DNA from: Marinifilum sp. N1E240
Lineage (GTDB): Bacteria > Bacteroidota > Bacteroidia > Bacteroidales > Marinifilaceae
Direction of reading: 5' to 3'
NCBI RefSeq assembly: GCF_009295825.1
Contig: NZ_WHKF01000007.1
Coordinates: 1 to 64,000, forward strand
Length of the DNA stretch: 64,000 nt
This document shows, piece by piece, positions 54,811-63,592 of the stretch. How positions within the stretch are numbered: position 1 is the first letter of the stretch; every line of letters starts with the position of its first letter. A program made the position numbers and the translations under genes. A model generated the notes under the pieces. That model did no database searches. It saw only the letters and a program-made list of their open reading frames with translations, and was not told the DNA's origin.

Positions 54811-55635
54811 ATGAGGATTAAAAATATACTATTGGTTCTACTTCTAATAGGCTTTACTTGTAATAAGAGTTATTCTCAGACGACAAATTCTATCATCTTA
54901 ATAGAAACCAATTTGGGAAATATGAAATTGATGCTTTACAAGGAAACACCTAAGCACAGACAGAATTTTCTACAATTAATTGAGAATAAACATTTCGATG
55001 GGACTTTGTTTTATCGTGTAATTAAAGGTTTTGTGGCTCAAGGTGGTTCACAGGATTCGAGAAATGCACCTGCCGGTAAAACAATTGGATATGGAGATGC
55101 AAATAGATCTATACAATCAGAATTTAATACTAAATACTTTCATAAAAAGGGAGCGATTGCTTCTCCACGCCAGCCCGATAAAGTAAATCTTTTTAAAGAA
55201 TCAGATGTATCACAATTTTACATTGCACACGGTCGGGTTTTTACAGAAGAGGAATTAAATGCAATGGAGAAGAAGATTAATGGTCCAATACGAAAAAAAA
55301 TAGTTAAAAGACATTTAACCAAAAGTAAAAGAGCTGTTTTGGATTCTTTAAAAAAGGCAAAAGCAGTGGACGAGTTTCGTACTATTGCAAAAAAAATAAA
55401 AGAAGATATTGAGTTTGATTACAACAGTTCAAGAGAACGCTTGGAGTTTACTCCTGAACAAAGAAAGGCATTTACGACTGTTGGAGGTGTGCCGCATTTA
55501 GATAACAATTACACGGTATTTGGTGAAATTATTAGCGGTTTAGATGTGTTAGATAAAATTGCCAATCTTAAAACCGACGCGAACGACAGACCCTATACCG
55601 ATGTGAAAATGAAAGTTAAAATTTTAAAGTATTAA
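54811..55635 (+). CDS. Second cyclophilin-type peptidyl-prolyl isomerase, exported
   Basis: A 274-residue paralogue of the preceding enzyme. The signal peptide ends SYSQ (about residue 22) and the hydrophobic stretch contains a Cys that is too early for a clear lipobox. FDGTLFYRVIKGFVAQGG and SQFYIAHG are conserved, and the charged insertion (about 150-225) is also present, before AFTTVGGVPHLDNNYTVFGE. The terminator between the two genes suggests separate regulation of the pair. Confidence 0.9.
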   Translation: MRIKNILLVLLLIGFTCNKSYSQTTNSIILIETNLGNMKLMLYKETPKHRQNFLQLIENKHFDGTLFYRVIKGFVAQGGSQDSRNAPAGKTIGYGDANRSIQSEFNTKYFHKKGAIASPRQPDKVNLFKESDVSQFYIAHGRVFTEEELNAMEKKINGPIRKKIVKRHLTKSKRAVLDSLKKAKAVDEFRTIAKKIKEDIEFDYNSSRERLEFTPEQRKAFTTVGGVPHLDNNYTVFGEIISGLDVLDKIANLKTDANDRPYTDVKMKVKILKY

Positions 55636-55661
55636 GAGCTTTTGCTATTTAGCCATTCGCT

Positions 55662-55695
55662 TTTGATTGTTGAGGAAAAAGTTTTTGTAACTTTG
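55662..55695 (+). promoter_or_regulatory. Promoter of pheS
   Basis: TTTG (55662-55665), 22 nt, TAACTTTG (55688-55695), 32 bp before the ATG. Confidence 0.65.
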
Positions 55696-55727
55696 CCGAC
55701 CATTGCAATAAATAAAGAAGTTATATC

Positions 55728-56750
55728 ATGCTTGACAAAATAAATAATCTACTTGAAGAGCTGAACGGATTTTCGGCTACAACACTTGAAGAGGTTGAAC
55801 AGTTCAGAATTAAGCACCTTAGTAAAAAAGGTAGCATTGCTTCGCTGTTTGCTGATTTTAAAACTGTGCCGAATGAAGAGAAAAAGGCAGTTGGGAAAGC
55901 TTTAAACGAGCTTAAAACTGCTGCTATGGATAAGGTAAATGCTTTAAAAGAAAGTTTTACCGGTGCAGAATTCGTAAAATCAGGTTTGGATTTGACTTTG
56001 TCTGGTGATCCTGTAAAGTTAGGTTCTCGTCATCCATTATCGTTGGTGAGAAACGAGATTACCGAGATTTTTGCACGCCTAGGATTTACAATTTCCGAAG
56101 GACCAGAGATTGAAGATGACTGGCACAATTTCTCAGCATTAAATTTCCCTGAAGAACATCCAGCTCGTGATATGCAGGATACTTTCTTTATTGAGAAAGA
56201 GCCAGATGTAATTTTACGTACACATACTTCATCGGTGCAGGTACACGATTTACAGGAAATGGAGTTGCCAATTCGTTGTTTAACTCCAGGTAGAGTATTT
56301 CGTAACGAAGCTATTTCGGCTCGAGCTCACTGTATCTTCCACCAAATTGAAGCACTTTATGTTGATGAGAAAGTTTCATTTGCAGACTTGAAGCAGACCT
56401 TAACTTATTTCGCTAAAGAATTCTTTGGAGAGAAAACAGAGATTCGTTTGCGTCCATCTTATTTCCCATTTACTGAGCCATCGGCAGAAGTTGATGTTAC
56501 CTGTTCGCTTTGTGGAGGTAAAGGATGTAACGTTTGTAAAGGAACCGGTTGGCTTGAGATTTTGGGTTGTGGAATGGTTGATCCAAATGTATTGGAATTA
56601 AACGGTATCGATAGCAAAAAATATTCGGGATTTGCATTGGGAATGGGAATTGAACGTATTACCATGTTAAAATATGGTATTAAAGATTTGCGTTTGTTCT
56701 TCGAGAATGATATCCGTTTCCTTGAGCAATTTACTGCTGGAGGGTTTTAA
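55728..56750 (+). CDS. pheS: Phenylalanyl-tRNA synthetase alpha subunit
   Basis: A 340-residue catalytic subunit of the alpha2beta2 synthetase. The N-terminal coiled coil (1-85) binds tRNA-Phe. The catalytic domain has the class II motifs: HPLSLVRNEI, FRNEAISARAHCIFHQIEAL and GFALGMGIERITMLKYGI. A zinc-finger-like insert CSLCGGKGCNVCKGTGW (about 255-272) is seen in many PheS proteins. The beta-subunit gene pheT is not adjacent; pheS is followed by a convergent osmC-like gene. Confidence 0.96.
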   Translation: MLDKINNLLEELNGFSATTLEEVEQFRIKHLSKKGSIASLFADFKTVPNEEKKAVGKALNELKTAAMDKVNALKESFTGAEFVKSGLDLTLSGDPVKLGSRHPLSLVRNEITEIFARLGFTISEGPEIEDDWHNFSALNFPEEHPARDMQDTFFIEKEPDVILRTHTSSVQVHDLQEMELPIRCLTPGRVFRNEAISARAHCIFHQIEALYVDEKVSFADLKQTLTYFAKEFFGEKTEIRLRPSYFPFTEPSAEVDVTCSLCGGKGCNVCKGTGWLEILGCGMVDPNVLELNGIDSKKYSGFALGMGIERITMLKYGIKDLRLFFENDIRFLEQFTAGGF

Positions 56751-56884
56751 TAAGGATTATTTATACAACCATTATAAAAGATGCTGTCCTTACGGATGGC
56801 ATTTTTTAGTTAAGAAAATACCAATAATCAAATCCCAAATCCCAATATGTAACATTTTTGGAATTCGAGATTTGGATTTTACTT

Positions 56885-57304
56885 TTACTCTTCGTGATAA
56901 ATAATTTCGGAGGTAACCGGAATAACTTGCTTATAAAGCGCACTAACACCACAATATTCTTCTTCGGATAATTTTACGGCACGTTCTATTTTCTTTTTAG
57001 GAAGATCTTTGCCAAAAAATTCGTAAACAACGTGCATATTCTTGTAATAAGTTGGTTGACTTTCAGTTAATTCTCCATGAACTGCGACCTTAATATCACG
57101 AACTTCCACTCTCATTTTTTTGAGAATCATTGCCATATCAATTCCTGTGCAACCCGCCAGAGCAGTTAACATTAGTTTTTTTGGACGGAAACCTTTATCG
57201 TCACCACCAATATCAGTACCGGCATCAGTTATTATTTTGTGTCCATCCATATCTGCCTCGTAGGCTAGATTATCTAACCACGACATCTCTACAGTGTGTT
57301 TCAT
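56885..57304 (-). CDS. OsmC/Ohr-family protein
   Basis: A 139-residue protein of the OsmC fold. The two redox cysteines are C52 in ALAGCTGIDM and C118 in EEEYCGVSALY; RPKKLMLTAL before the first is characteristic. Family members reduce organic hydroperoxides, but this YhfA-like branch has no firmly known substrate. It stands alone, convergent with pheS. Confidence 0.88.
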   Translation of the reverse strand: MKHTVEMSWLDNLAYEADMDGHKIITDAGTDIGGDDKGFRPKKLMLTALAGCTGIDMAMILKKMRVEVRDIKVAVHGELTESQPTYYKNMHVVYEFFGKDLPKKKIERAVKLSEEEYCGVSALYKQVIPVTSEIIYHEE

Positions 57305-57479
57305 ATTTATTAAAGTGTTTTAAATGTAAAGTTACAAGTAGCAAGTTATACGACCTGATAATATATTCCTAACTTATTTTTTAATCCTATTTCTGTTTAT
57401 CTATAAAAATAAAAGTTTAATTTGAAACCAACTTAGCAAAAGCTATTGGAGAAGTAAAACTTAAATTAGTATATTTAGA

Positions 57480-57553
57480 GCTAATTCTAAACTAGGTGAG
57501 CTTAGAATTAGCAACAAACAAACACAGCAAAACGTCCACCTTTATTTTGTGGA
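57480..57553 (+). promoter_or_regulatory. Two consecutive inverted repeats upstream of the Crp/Fnr gene
   Basis: A perfect 11-bp inverted repeat GCTAATTCTAA (57480-57490) / TTAGAATTAGC (57502-57512) with an 11-nt loop is followed by TCCAC (57535-57539) / GTGGA (57549-57553). Both lie within the 321-bp gene-free spacer and end 72 bp before the start codon. An operator or a 5' untranslated structure is possible; the rest of the spacer shows nothing. Confidence 0.45.
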
Positions 57554-57625
57554 TTTTAAGCACATTATTTGATGTATTTAGTATAGCATAGTATTTCTAA
57601 TTAGTGATTTCAGATTAAGTTGAAA

Positions 57626-58330
57626 ATGAAGCAAAATTTAATTCTTCCTAATTGCAATCAATTAGCAGATAAATTCACCGAACGGTTTCCTGATCTTTCG
57701 GTAGATGATAAGAATCTTCTGTTCTGGGACGAAGATGTACATTTCCAAAAACGAGGAAGTGTTCTTTATAAAGAAGGTGACTTTGCCAAAGGATGCTATT
57801 TTTTGTATTCGGGCATACTAAAAGTGTTTAAAACCGGACTGGAAGGTAAGGAGCAGATATTGCGATTTGCCAAACCTGGTGATTTAATTGGTTTTAGATC
57901 GGTGTTAAGTCAGGAGCGATTTTGTACTTCTTCAAAGGTGATTGAAGATGCAATGGTAAGTTTTATTCCAGGTACAGTATTAACCAAGTTGATTCAGGAG
58001 AATTCCAACTTTGCGCTGGAGTTGATGAAAATGACCTGTAACGAATTGGGTGAAGCCAACAATTACATTACTGATATTGCACAAAAAACGGTTCGTGAAC
58101 GATTGGCAGAAGTTTTAGTGCATTTAGAGGATACCTTTGGTCTAAATGATGAAGGAACCCTTAAAATATCGCTTACGCGTGAAGAACTCGCCAATATGGT
58201 AGGTACGGCTACCGAATCGGTTATTCGATTGCTATCGGAGTTTAAATCAGATAAACTGATTGAATTAAACGGTAGAAAAATTAAGATAATTAATAGCAAT
58301 GCACTTAAAAAAACCGGTGGATTGATATAA
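57626..58330 (+). CDS. Crp/Fnr-family transcriptional regulator
   Basis: A 234-residue regulator started at the ATG at 57626 (an in-frame TTG lies two codons upstream). The N-terminal cyclic-nucleotide-binding-like barrel has YKEGDFAKGCYFLYSGILKV and ILRFAKPGDLIGFRSVL. The C-terminal winged helix has LTREELANMVGTATESVIRL with LSEFKSDKLIELNGRKI. No N-terminal cysteine cluster as in FNR is seen, so it is not an obvious oxygen sensor. It precedes the TonB-dependent receptor and exporter genes but is separated by a terminator. Confidence 0.9.
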   Translation: MKQNLILPNCNQLADKFTERFPDLSVDDKNLLFWDEDVHFQKRGSVLYKEGDFAKGCYFLYSGILKVFKTGLEGKEQILRFAKPGDLIGFRSVLSQERFCTSSKVIEDAMVSFIPGTVLTKLIQENSNFALELMKMTCNELGEANNYITDIAQKTVRERLAEVLVHLEDTFGLNDEGTLKISLTREELANMVGTATESVIRLLSEFKSDKLIELNGRKIKIINSNALKKTGGLI

Positions 58331-58348
58331 GATATTAAGAATATATGT

Positions 58349-58383
58349 AAACCCCATTCGATATTATCGAATGGGGTTTTTTA
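58349..58383 (+). terminator. Terminator of the Crp/Fnr gene
   Basis: A perfect 13-bp stem AAACCCCATTCGA / TCGAATGGGGTTT with a 5-nt loop, followed by T-rich sequence. Confidence 0.92.
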
Positions 58384-58478
58384 TCTAGGGTTAGTTTAAA
58401 TAATGAATTATTTTAGATGAATTATGGATATTTATATAGTTTAGTAATAATACCACTTACTTAAATATCTTATTGATT

Positions 58479-61079
58479 ATGAATAAATCAATTATTTTAA
58501 CATTGATTTATCTCTGTTCTCAAGTAATAAATGTAGAAGCAACCATCATAGAGTATGAAATTGCAGAGAAGAACAAAAGAGATACAACCAAAAATTATTT
58601 AACTACCGTTGTTAAAAACGAAAATACTGATTTGATACTATCGGTACAGGAATTATTTTTAGGTAAAATATCAGGTTTGAGTATAACAAAACTTAATGGT
58701 GATCCAGGATCGTCATATAAATTTCAATCACGTGGTGTATCTTCATTGTATAGTAAGGGCGATCATCCGTTGGTTTTTTTTGATGGTATCCAAATATTAG
58801 TACAGCCTGAGGAATTTGGTAATTTTCTAAATACGATAAATCCTGCTGATATAGAATCTATAGAATTTTTAAAGAATGCAGCGGATATCGCTTTATATGG
58901 ATATCAGGCGGGTAATGGTGTATTAATTATTAAAAGTAAAAAAAGTACTGGTAAAAAACCTATTTCAATAAGTTTTGATAACTCAGTATCAATATCGAGT
59001 AGAAGCAATACAGTTGATGTTTTAAATGCAAACCATTATAAATCAGCAATGAATACATATTTGCCTTCTTCTTATTCTGAATATTTGACAATGTTGGGAA
59101 ATTCTGATACTGATTGGCAGGAAGAGGTTTTACAGTCTACTTTCGGAAATCATCAAAACTTGGCTATTTCAGGTAGGATAGGTAAAACATTTTACCGTGT
59201 TTCTGGTGGACATGATAAGCAGAAAGGTGTACTAAAAGAATCTGATTATGCTAGGTGGACTAGTCGATTAAATTTAAACAGGTTACTTTTTAAGGATCGA
59301 TTGAAATTGAGCTTTGGATTTGGTACGTCTAGAGTTGATCATTCATTTGGTAATTTGGATGCTTATTACGCTGCTATGCGATTTAATCCAACATTACCTT
59401 TATCTATTCAGGAATCAGAAGAGTATCCTCTTAAGGTCAACACTTATATTGGACAAGGTAATCCTCTTAATATCTTGAATAATTCAGAAAATGAAATTGA
59501 TCAGCGAAATTGGACTATCAACTTTAAAGCAGAGTATGAAGTACCTTTTTTACCAGGTGTAAATGCAGAAATTTACTTAGGCAAGAATAAATCTAATGAT
59601 AAATCATATAATGCTCAGGCTAGCCGATACTATATGAATAATGAAATTTTTATTGAGGCTAATGCTAACACATTTGATCTGAATTCTAACTTGTTTAAAG
59701 GAGGATTAAATTATCAAAAAAAGTTTAACACTCTTATATCAGCCTTAAATGTTAGTATAGGATATATAAAGCAAACGGATAGATTAAAAAAAAGAAAAAT
59801 TACCGCCAGTAATTCTATTAATAAGAATGATTACAATATTGAGAATTTTGGTTATCAGATATTGGATCAAAATTATCTTAATAATCTTAGTGATTCTTAC
59901 TTTAGTCTCGAGACTGAATTTACTCATTTACGTAGTAAAATGGAATCCTTGTATGGGAGATTATCTATTGAATTAACGGATAAACTTTCTGTTATTGGAA
60001 ATTATAGAATGGATACTGATGAAGATTGGAATGAAAAAGTTTATTCTGCATCGGCAGGAGTGTCATATCAATTATTGAGTAGACCAAGGAAAACTTCATA
60101 TGTAAACAACATTGGAATTAGATTGGGACATGGACTTATTGGAAAAGGAAATAAGTCCTCAGTAAAAGCTTATCTGAATAGAATTTATACAAGTAATATC
60201 GGTGTTGATATGAGTTTTTTTAATGGTCGTTTGAATGCGGTAATTGAAGGATATATTGAAAAAAGTAAAAACTTACCTTTTGAGGTTGATGTATATTCAG
60301 GTTCTAGTCATAGTACAAAGACTATTTATGATGGACAATTTGATAATAAGGGAATTGAATTCACAGTTTCTGCGGTTCCAATTGTTATTAAAGATTTAAA
60401 TTGGACTTTACATTTTAATGCAAATTACAATAGGAACGAATTTAATAATTTTGAATATTTCCTAACTGTAAACAACCCGATTACAGGTTATGGTAGTACA
60501 ATTCAGTATACAGCAACAGGGGAAACATATAACTCATATTATGTCCTTAAGCAAGTATATGATAGTAATGGTAAACCAATAGAGGGGATGTACAAAGATG
60601 TTAATAATGATGGGAGTGTAGATCACAGTGATAGACGATTCTATAAAAGTGCAGAACCTAAAATATTAATTGGATTTACATCCAATATCCAATATAAAAA
60701 TTGGGATGTTAATCTTAAATTACGTTCCGCAATAGGAAATTATATGTATAATAATATAGATGCTTATTTGGGGACTTTTGGTCTGTTGCCTGATAACAGG
60801 ACAAAAGATGCTCTGTATACTAACTTTAAATATCGACCATATTTTTCGGATTACTATGTACAGAAAGCATCTTTTGTACGTATGGAGAACTTTACAATTG
60901 GTTATTCATTTAAGCAGTTTTTAGGCAAAGATATTAAAGCACGTTTTTATGCAGGGGGGAAAAATCTTTTTACAATTACTGATTATAAGGGATTAAATCC
61001 TGAAGCACCAAATGGAATTGATTACAATAATTATCCTCAGGCAAGAATATTTACTTTTGGTCTTCAGTTCGATTTTTAG
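58479..61079 (+). CDS. SusC-like TonB-dependent receptor lacking the CarboxypepD domain
   Basis: An 866-residue outer-membrane protein started at the ATG at 58479 (in-frame TTG at 58473). After a signal peptide (about 1-22) it goes almost directly to a plug domain (about 55-155: SVQELFLGKISGLSITKLNG, HPLVFFDGIQILV, IESIEFLKNAADIALYG), without the usual N-terminal domain of SusC proteins. The barrel ends with the typical ARIFTFGLQFDF. No SusD gene follows. It is 291 bp upstream of the peptide exporter and may serve as its outer-membrane route or receptor; that is inference. Confidence 0.85.
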   Translation: MNKSIILTLIYLCSQVINVEATIIEYEIAEKNKRDTTKNYLTTVVKNENTDLILSVQELFLGKISGLSITKLNGDPGSSYKFQSRGVSSLYSKGDHPLVFFDGIQILVQPEEFGNFLNTINPADIESIEFLKNAADIALYGYQAGNGVLIIKSKKSTGKKPISISFDNSVSISSRSNTVDVLNANHYKSAMNTYLPSSYSEYLTMLGNSDTDWQEEVLQSTFGNHQNLAISGRIGKTFYRVSGGHDKQKGVLKESDYARWTSRLNLNRLLFKDRLKLSFGFGTSRVDHSFGNLDAYYAAMRFNPTLPLSIQESEEYPLKVNTYIGQGNPLNILNNSENEIDQRNWTINFKAEYEVPFLPGVNAEIYLGKNKSNDKSYNAQASRYYMNNEIFIEANANTFDLNSNLFKGGLNYQKKFNTLISALNVSIGYIKQTDRLKKRKITASNSINKNDYNIENFGYQILDQNYLNNLSDSYFSLETEFTHLRSKMESLYGRLSIELTDKLSVIGNYRMDTDEDWNEKVYSASAGVSYQLLSRPRKTSYVNNIGIRLGHGLIGKGNKSSVKAYLNRIYTSNIGVDMSFFNGRLNAVIEGYIEKSKNLPFEVDVYSGSSHSTKTIYDGQFDNKGIEFTVSAVPIVIKDLNWTLHFNANYNRNEFNNFEYFLTVNNPITGYGSTIQYTATGETYNSYYVLKQVYDSNGKPIEGMYKDVNNDGSVDHSDRRFYKSAEPKILIGFTSNIQYKNWDVNLKLRSAIGNYMYNNIDAYLGTFGLLPDNRTKDALYTNFKYRPYFSDYYVQKASFVRMENFTIGYSFKQFLGKDIKARFYAGGKNLFTITDYKGLNPEAPNGIDYNNYPQARIFTFGLQFDF

Positions 61080-61370
61080 TGTGGTAATGGGAAAGTTTGT
61101 TTGAATTCATCAATCAAACTTGATATTGTTTAAAATAATAATTTTAACTATTCAAACATAAAGCCCTTAGCAAGCTTAATTTATTTTAAATTTTACTAAG
61201 CATTTATGAAGTTTATTAAAAGGTAAATAGGATCAATATATGATTAATTCAGGTAAAGGATCGTTAATCTATGATAAATCAATTTTAACCTATTTTTTTG
61301 TTTAGTGCAAATTCAACTATTTTCCCTATTTTTATGCTACCATATACCAATTGCTAACTAATAATCTATT
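61080..61370 (+). other. Gene-free spacer before the exporter gene
   Basis: No GG-leader peptide ORF, no strong terminator and no ECF element (GGTTACC...GGGAATAAAG) are visible here. A weak 7-bp hairpin AAGTTTG / CAAACTT lies near 61091-61120 without a T-run. Confidence 0.4.
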
Positions 61371-63578
61371 TTGAAAAAGAAATTCCCTCACTTCCGCCAG
61401 TTGGATGCCATGGATTGTGGTCCTACTTGTTTGAGAATGATTGCCAAGCATTATGGCAAAACATTCAGCTTGCAATCTTTAAGAGATAAATCTCACATTA
61501 CCCGCGAGGGAGTTTCTATGCTTGGTATTGCCGATGCTGCCGAAAGCATTGGTTTAAAAACTATGGGCGTTCGAATTTCGTTCGAGCAATTAGAGAAAGA
61601 TGCACCTCTTCCGGCGATTTGTCATTGGGGACAGAATCATTTTGTAGTGGTTCATAAAATCGAGACCAAAAGGGGTAAAACAACAGTTCATGTTGCCGAT
61701 CCGGGTTCTGGATTATTGAAATTTACTAAGGAGGAGTTTAAAAAGCAATGGGCAAGCACGCAAAGCCAGGGAGAATTGAAGGGCTTGTGTTTATTAGTTG
61801 AAACTACTCCTGATTTTTACAGTCAAAGTGATGAAGATGTTTCTAATAAAAAGAGTATTGGATTTCTTTTGAAATATCTTAAACCTTATCGTAAATTTTT
61901 AATTCAGCTGATATTGGGAATGCTTTTTGGAAGTATGCTTCAGTTGATTTTCCCGTTTCTTACCCAATCGGTTGTTGATGTTGGTATCAATACACAGAAC
62001 CTCAATTTTATTTATTTGGTTCTGATAGCGCAATTGGTGTTGTTTGTTTCACGAATGTCTGTTGAGTTCATTAGATCGTGGATCTTACTACACATTTCAA
62101 CCAGAATTAATATATCATTGATATCTGATTTTCTGATTAAGCTGATGAAATTGCCAATTGGCTTTTTTGATATCAAAATGATTGGAGATTTATTACAAAG
62201 GATTCAAGATCATACAAGAATCGAAAATTTCTTGACATCGTCAACATTAAATGTATTGTTCTCGATGGTAAATTTGGTGATTTTCGGAGCTGTATTGGCA
62301 GTTTATAACATGCAGATTTTCTTTATTTTTCTTTTAGGTTCTGCATTGTATTTAATTTGGGTGAACTTGTTCTTACGTAAACGTCGTGAGTTGGATGGCA
62401 AACGTTTCGCTCAATTGTCAAGCAATCAAAATTCTTTGGTACAGTTAATTACCGGAATGCAAGAAATTAAGCTGAACAATTGTGAAAAGCAAAAACGTTG
62501 GGAATGGGAACAAATTCAGGCAGAATTGTTTCAGGTTCGAACCAAAGGCTTAGCTTTAAATCAGTATCAAATATCAGGTTCAATATTTTTTAACGAAACC
62601 AAGAATATCATTATCACTTTTTTGGCAGCAAAAGCAGTTGTGGACGGTCAAATGACACTCGGTATGATGATGGCTGTTCAGTATATTATTGGTCAGTTAA
62701 ACTCACCCTTAGATAATTTGGTTCAGGTAATTCATTCGTGGCAAGATGCTAAAATTTCTTTGGAACGATTGGGCGAAATACACGAAATGAAAAATGAGGA
62801 AGAACATTCAGATGAAAAAATTAGCGAAATTCCAGGAGAGAAAACCATAAATATTGACAAAGTTTGCTTCCAATATGAAGGTCCTCATTCCGAAATGGTT
62901 TTGAACGAAGTTAATTTGGATGTAGAGCATGGTAAAACTACAGCTATTGTAGGAGCATCGGGTAGTGGTAAAACTACTTTAATTAAACTGATGTTAGGTT
63001 TTTATCCTACTACAAAGGGTAGAATTTCATTAGGTGGAGTTACTTTGGCAAATTACAGTTCTTCTATGTGGAGACAAAACTGTGGTGTTGTAATGCAGGA
63101 CGGGTTTATTTTCTCGGATACTATTGCAAAAAACATTGCTGTAGGAGTTGAGCATATCGATAAAAAGAGATTGCTTTATGCAGTGCAAGTTGCCTGTATC
63201 GATCAATTTATAGAAACCTTACCATTGCGATATAATACCAATATTGGTGCGAATGGTCACGGTTTAAGCCAAGGTCAGAAACAAAGAATACTAATTGCTC
63301 GTGCGGTTTATAAGAATCCTGAATTTCTTTTCTTCGATGAAGCTACAAATGCATTAGATGCCAATAATGAATTGGCAATTATGGAGAATTTGGATGAGTT
63401 CAATAAGGGTAGAACTGTTGTGGTGGTTGCACACCGATTAAGTACAGTGCGTAATGCTGATAAGATTATCGTTTTGGAAAAAGGGGAAATTGTTGAGCAA
63501 GGTACACATGAAGAATTAACACGTTTAGAAGGTAAGTATTATCAGTTGGTTAAAAATCAGTTGGAATTAGGGAATTAA
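61371..63578 (+). CDS. Peptidase-containing ABC transporter (C39 bacteriocin/peptide exporter)
   Basis: A 735-residue inner-membrane exporter that cleaves double-glycine leaders and exports the core peptide. The N-terminal C39 domain (1-130) has the full triad Cys16 (MDCGPTC), His90 (GQNHFVVVH) and Asp110 (VADPGSG), with oxyanion Gln10. Six membrane helices span about 165-450. The ATPase domain has GASGSGKTT, signature LSQGQKQR and FFDEATNALD. The start is TTG at 61371: a stop codon lies 3 codons upstream and no ATG precedes the catalytic Cys. It is followed after 14 bp by an HlyD gene. Confidence 0.94.
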   Translation: MKKKFPHFRQLDAMDCGPTCLRMIAKHYGKTFSLQSLRDKSHITREGVSMLGIADAAESIGLKTMGVRISFEQLEKDAPLPAICHWGQNHFVVVHKIETKRGKTTVHVADPGSGLLKFTKEEFKKQWASTQSQGELKGLCLLVETTPDFYSQSDEDVSNKKSIGFLLKYLKPYRKFLIQLILGMLFGSMLQLIFPFLTQSVVDVGINTQNLNFIYLVLIAQLVLFVSRMSVEFIRSWILLHISTRINISLISDFLIKLMKLPIGFFDIKMIGDLLQRIQDHTRIENFLTSSTLNVLFSMVNLVIFGAVLAVYNMQIFFIFLLGSALYLIWVNLFLRKRRELDGKRFAQLSSNQNSLVQLITGMQEIKLNNCEKQKRWEWEQIQAELFQVRTKGLALNQYQISGSIFFNETKNIIITFLAAKAVVDGQMTLGMMMAVQYIIGQLNSPLDNLVQVIHSWQDAKISLERLGEIHEMKNEEEHSDEKISEIPGEKTINIDKVCFQYEGPHSEMVLNEVNLDVEHGKTTAIVGASGSGKTTLIKLMLGFYPTTKGRISLGGVTLANYSSSMWRQNCGVVMQDGFIFSDTIAKNIAVGVEHIDKKRLLYAVQVACIDQFIETLPLRYNTNIGANGHGLSQGQKQRILIARAVYKNPEFLFFDEATNALDANNELAIMENLDEFNKGRTVVVVAHRLSTVRNADKIIVLEKGEIVEQGTHEELTRLEGKYYQLVKNQLELGN

Positions 63579-63592
63579 ATTTGTGTCTAAAA

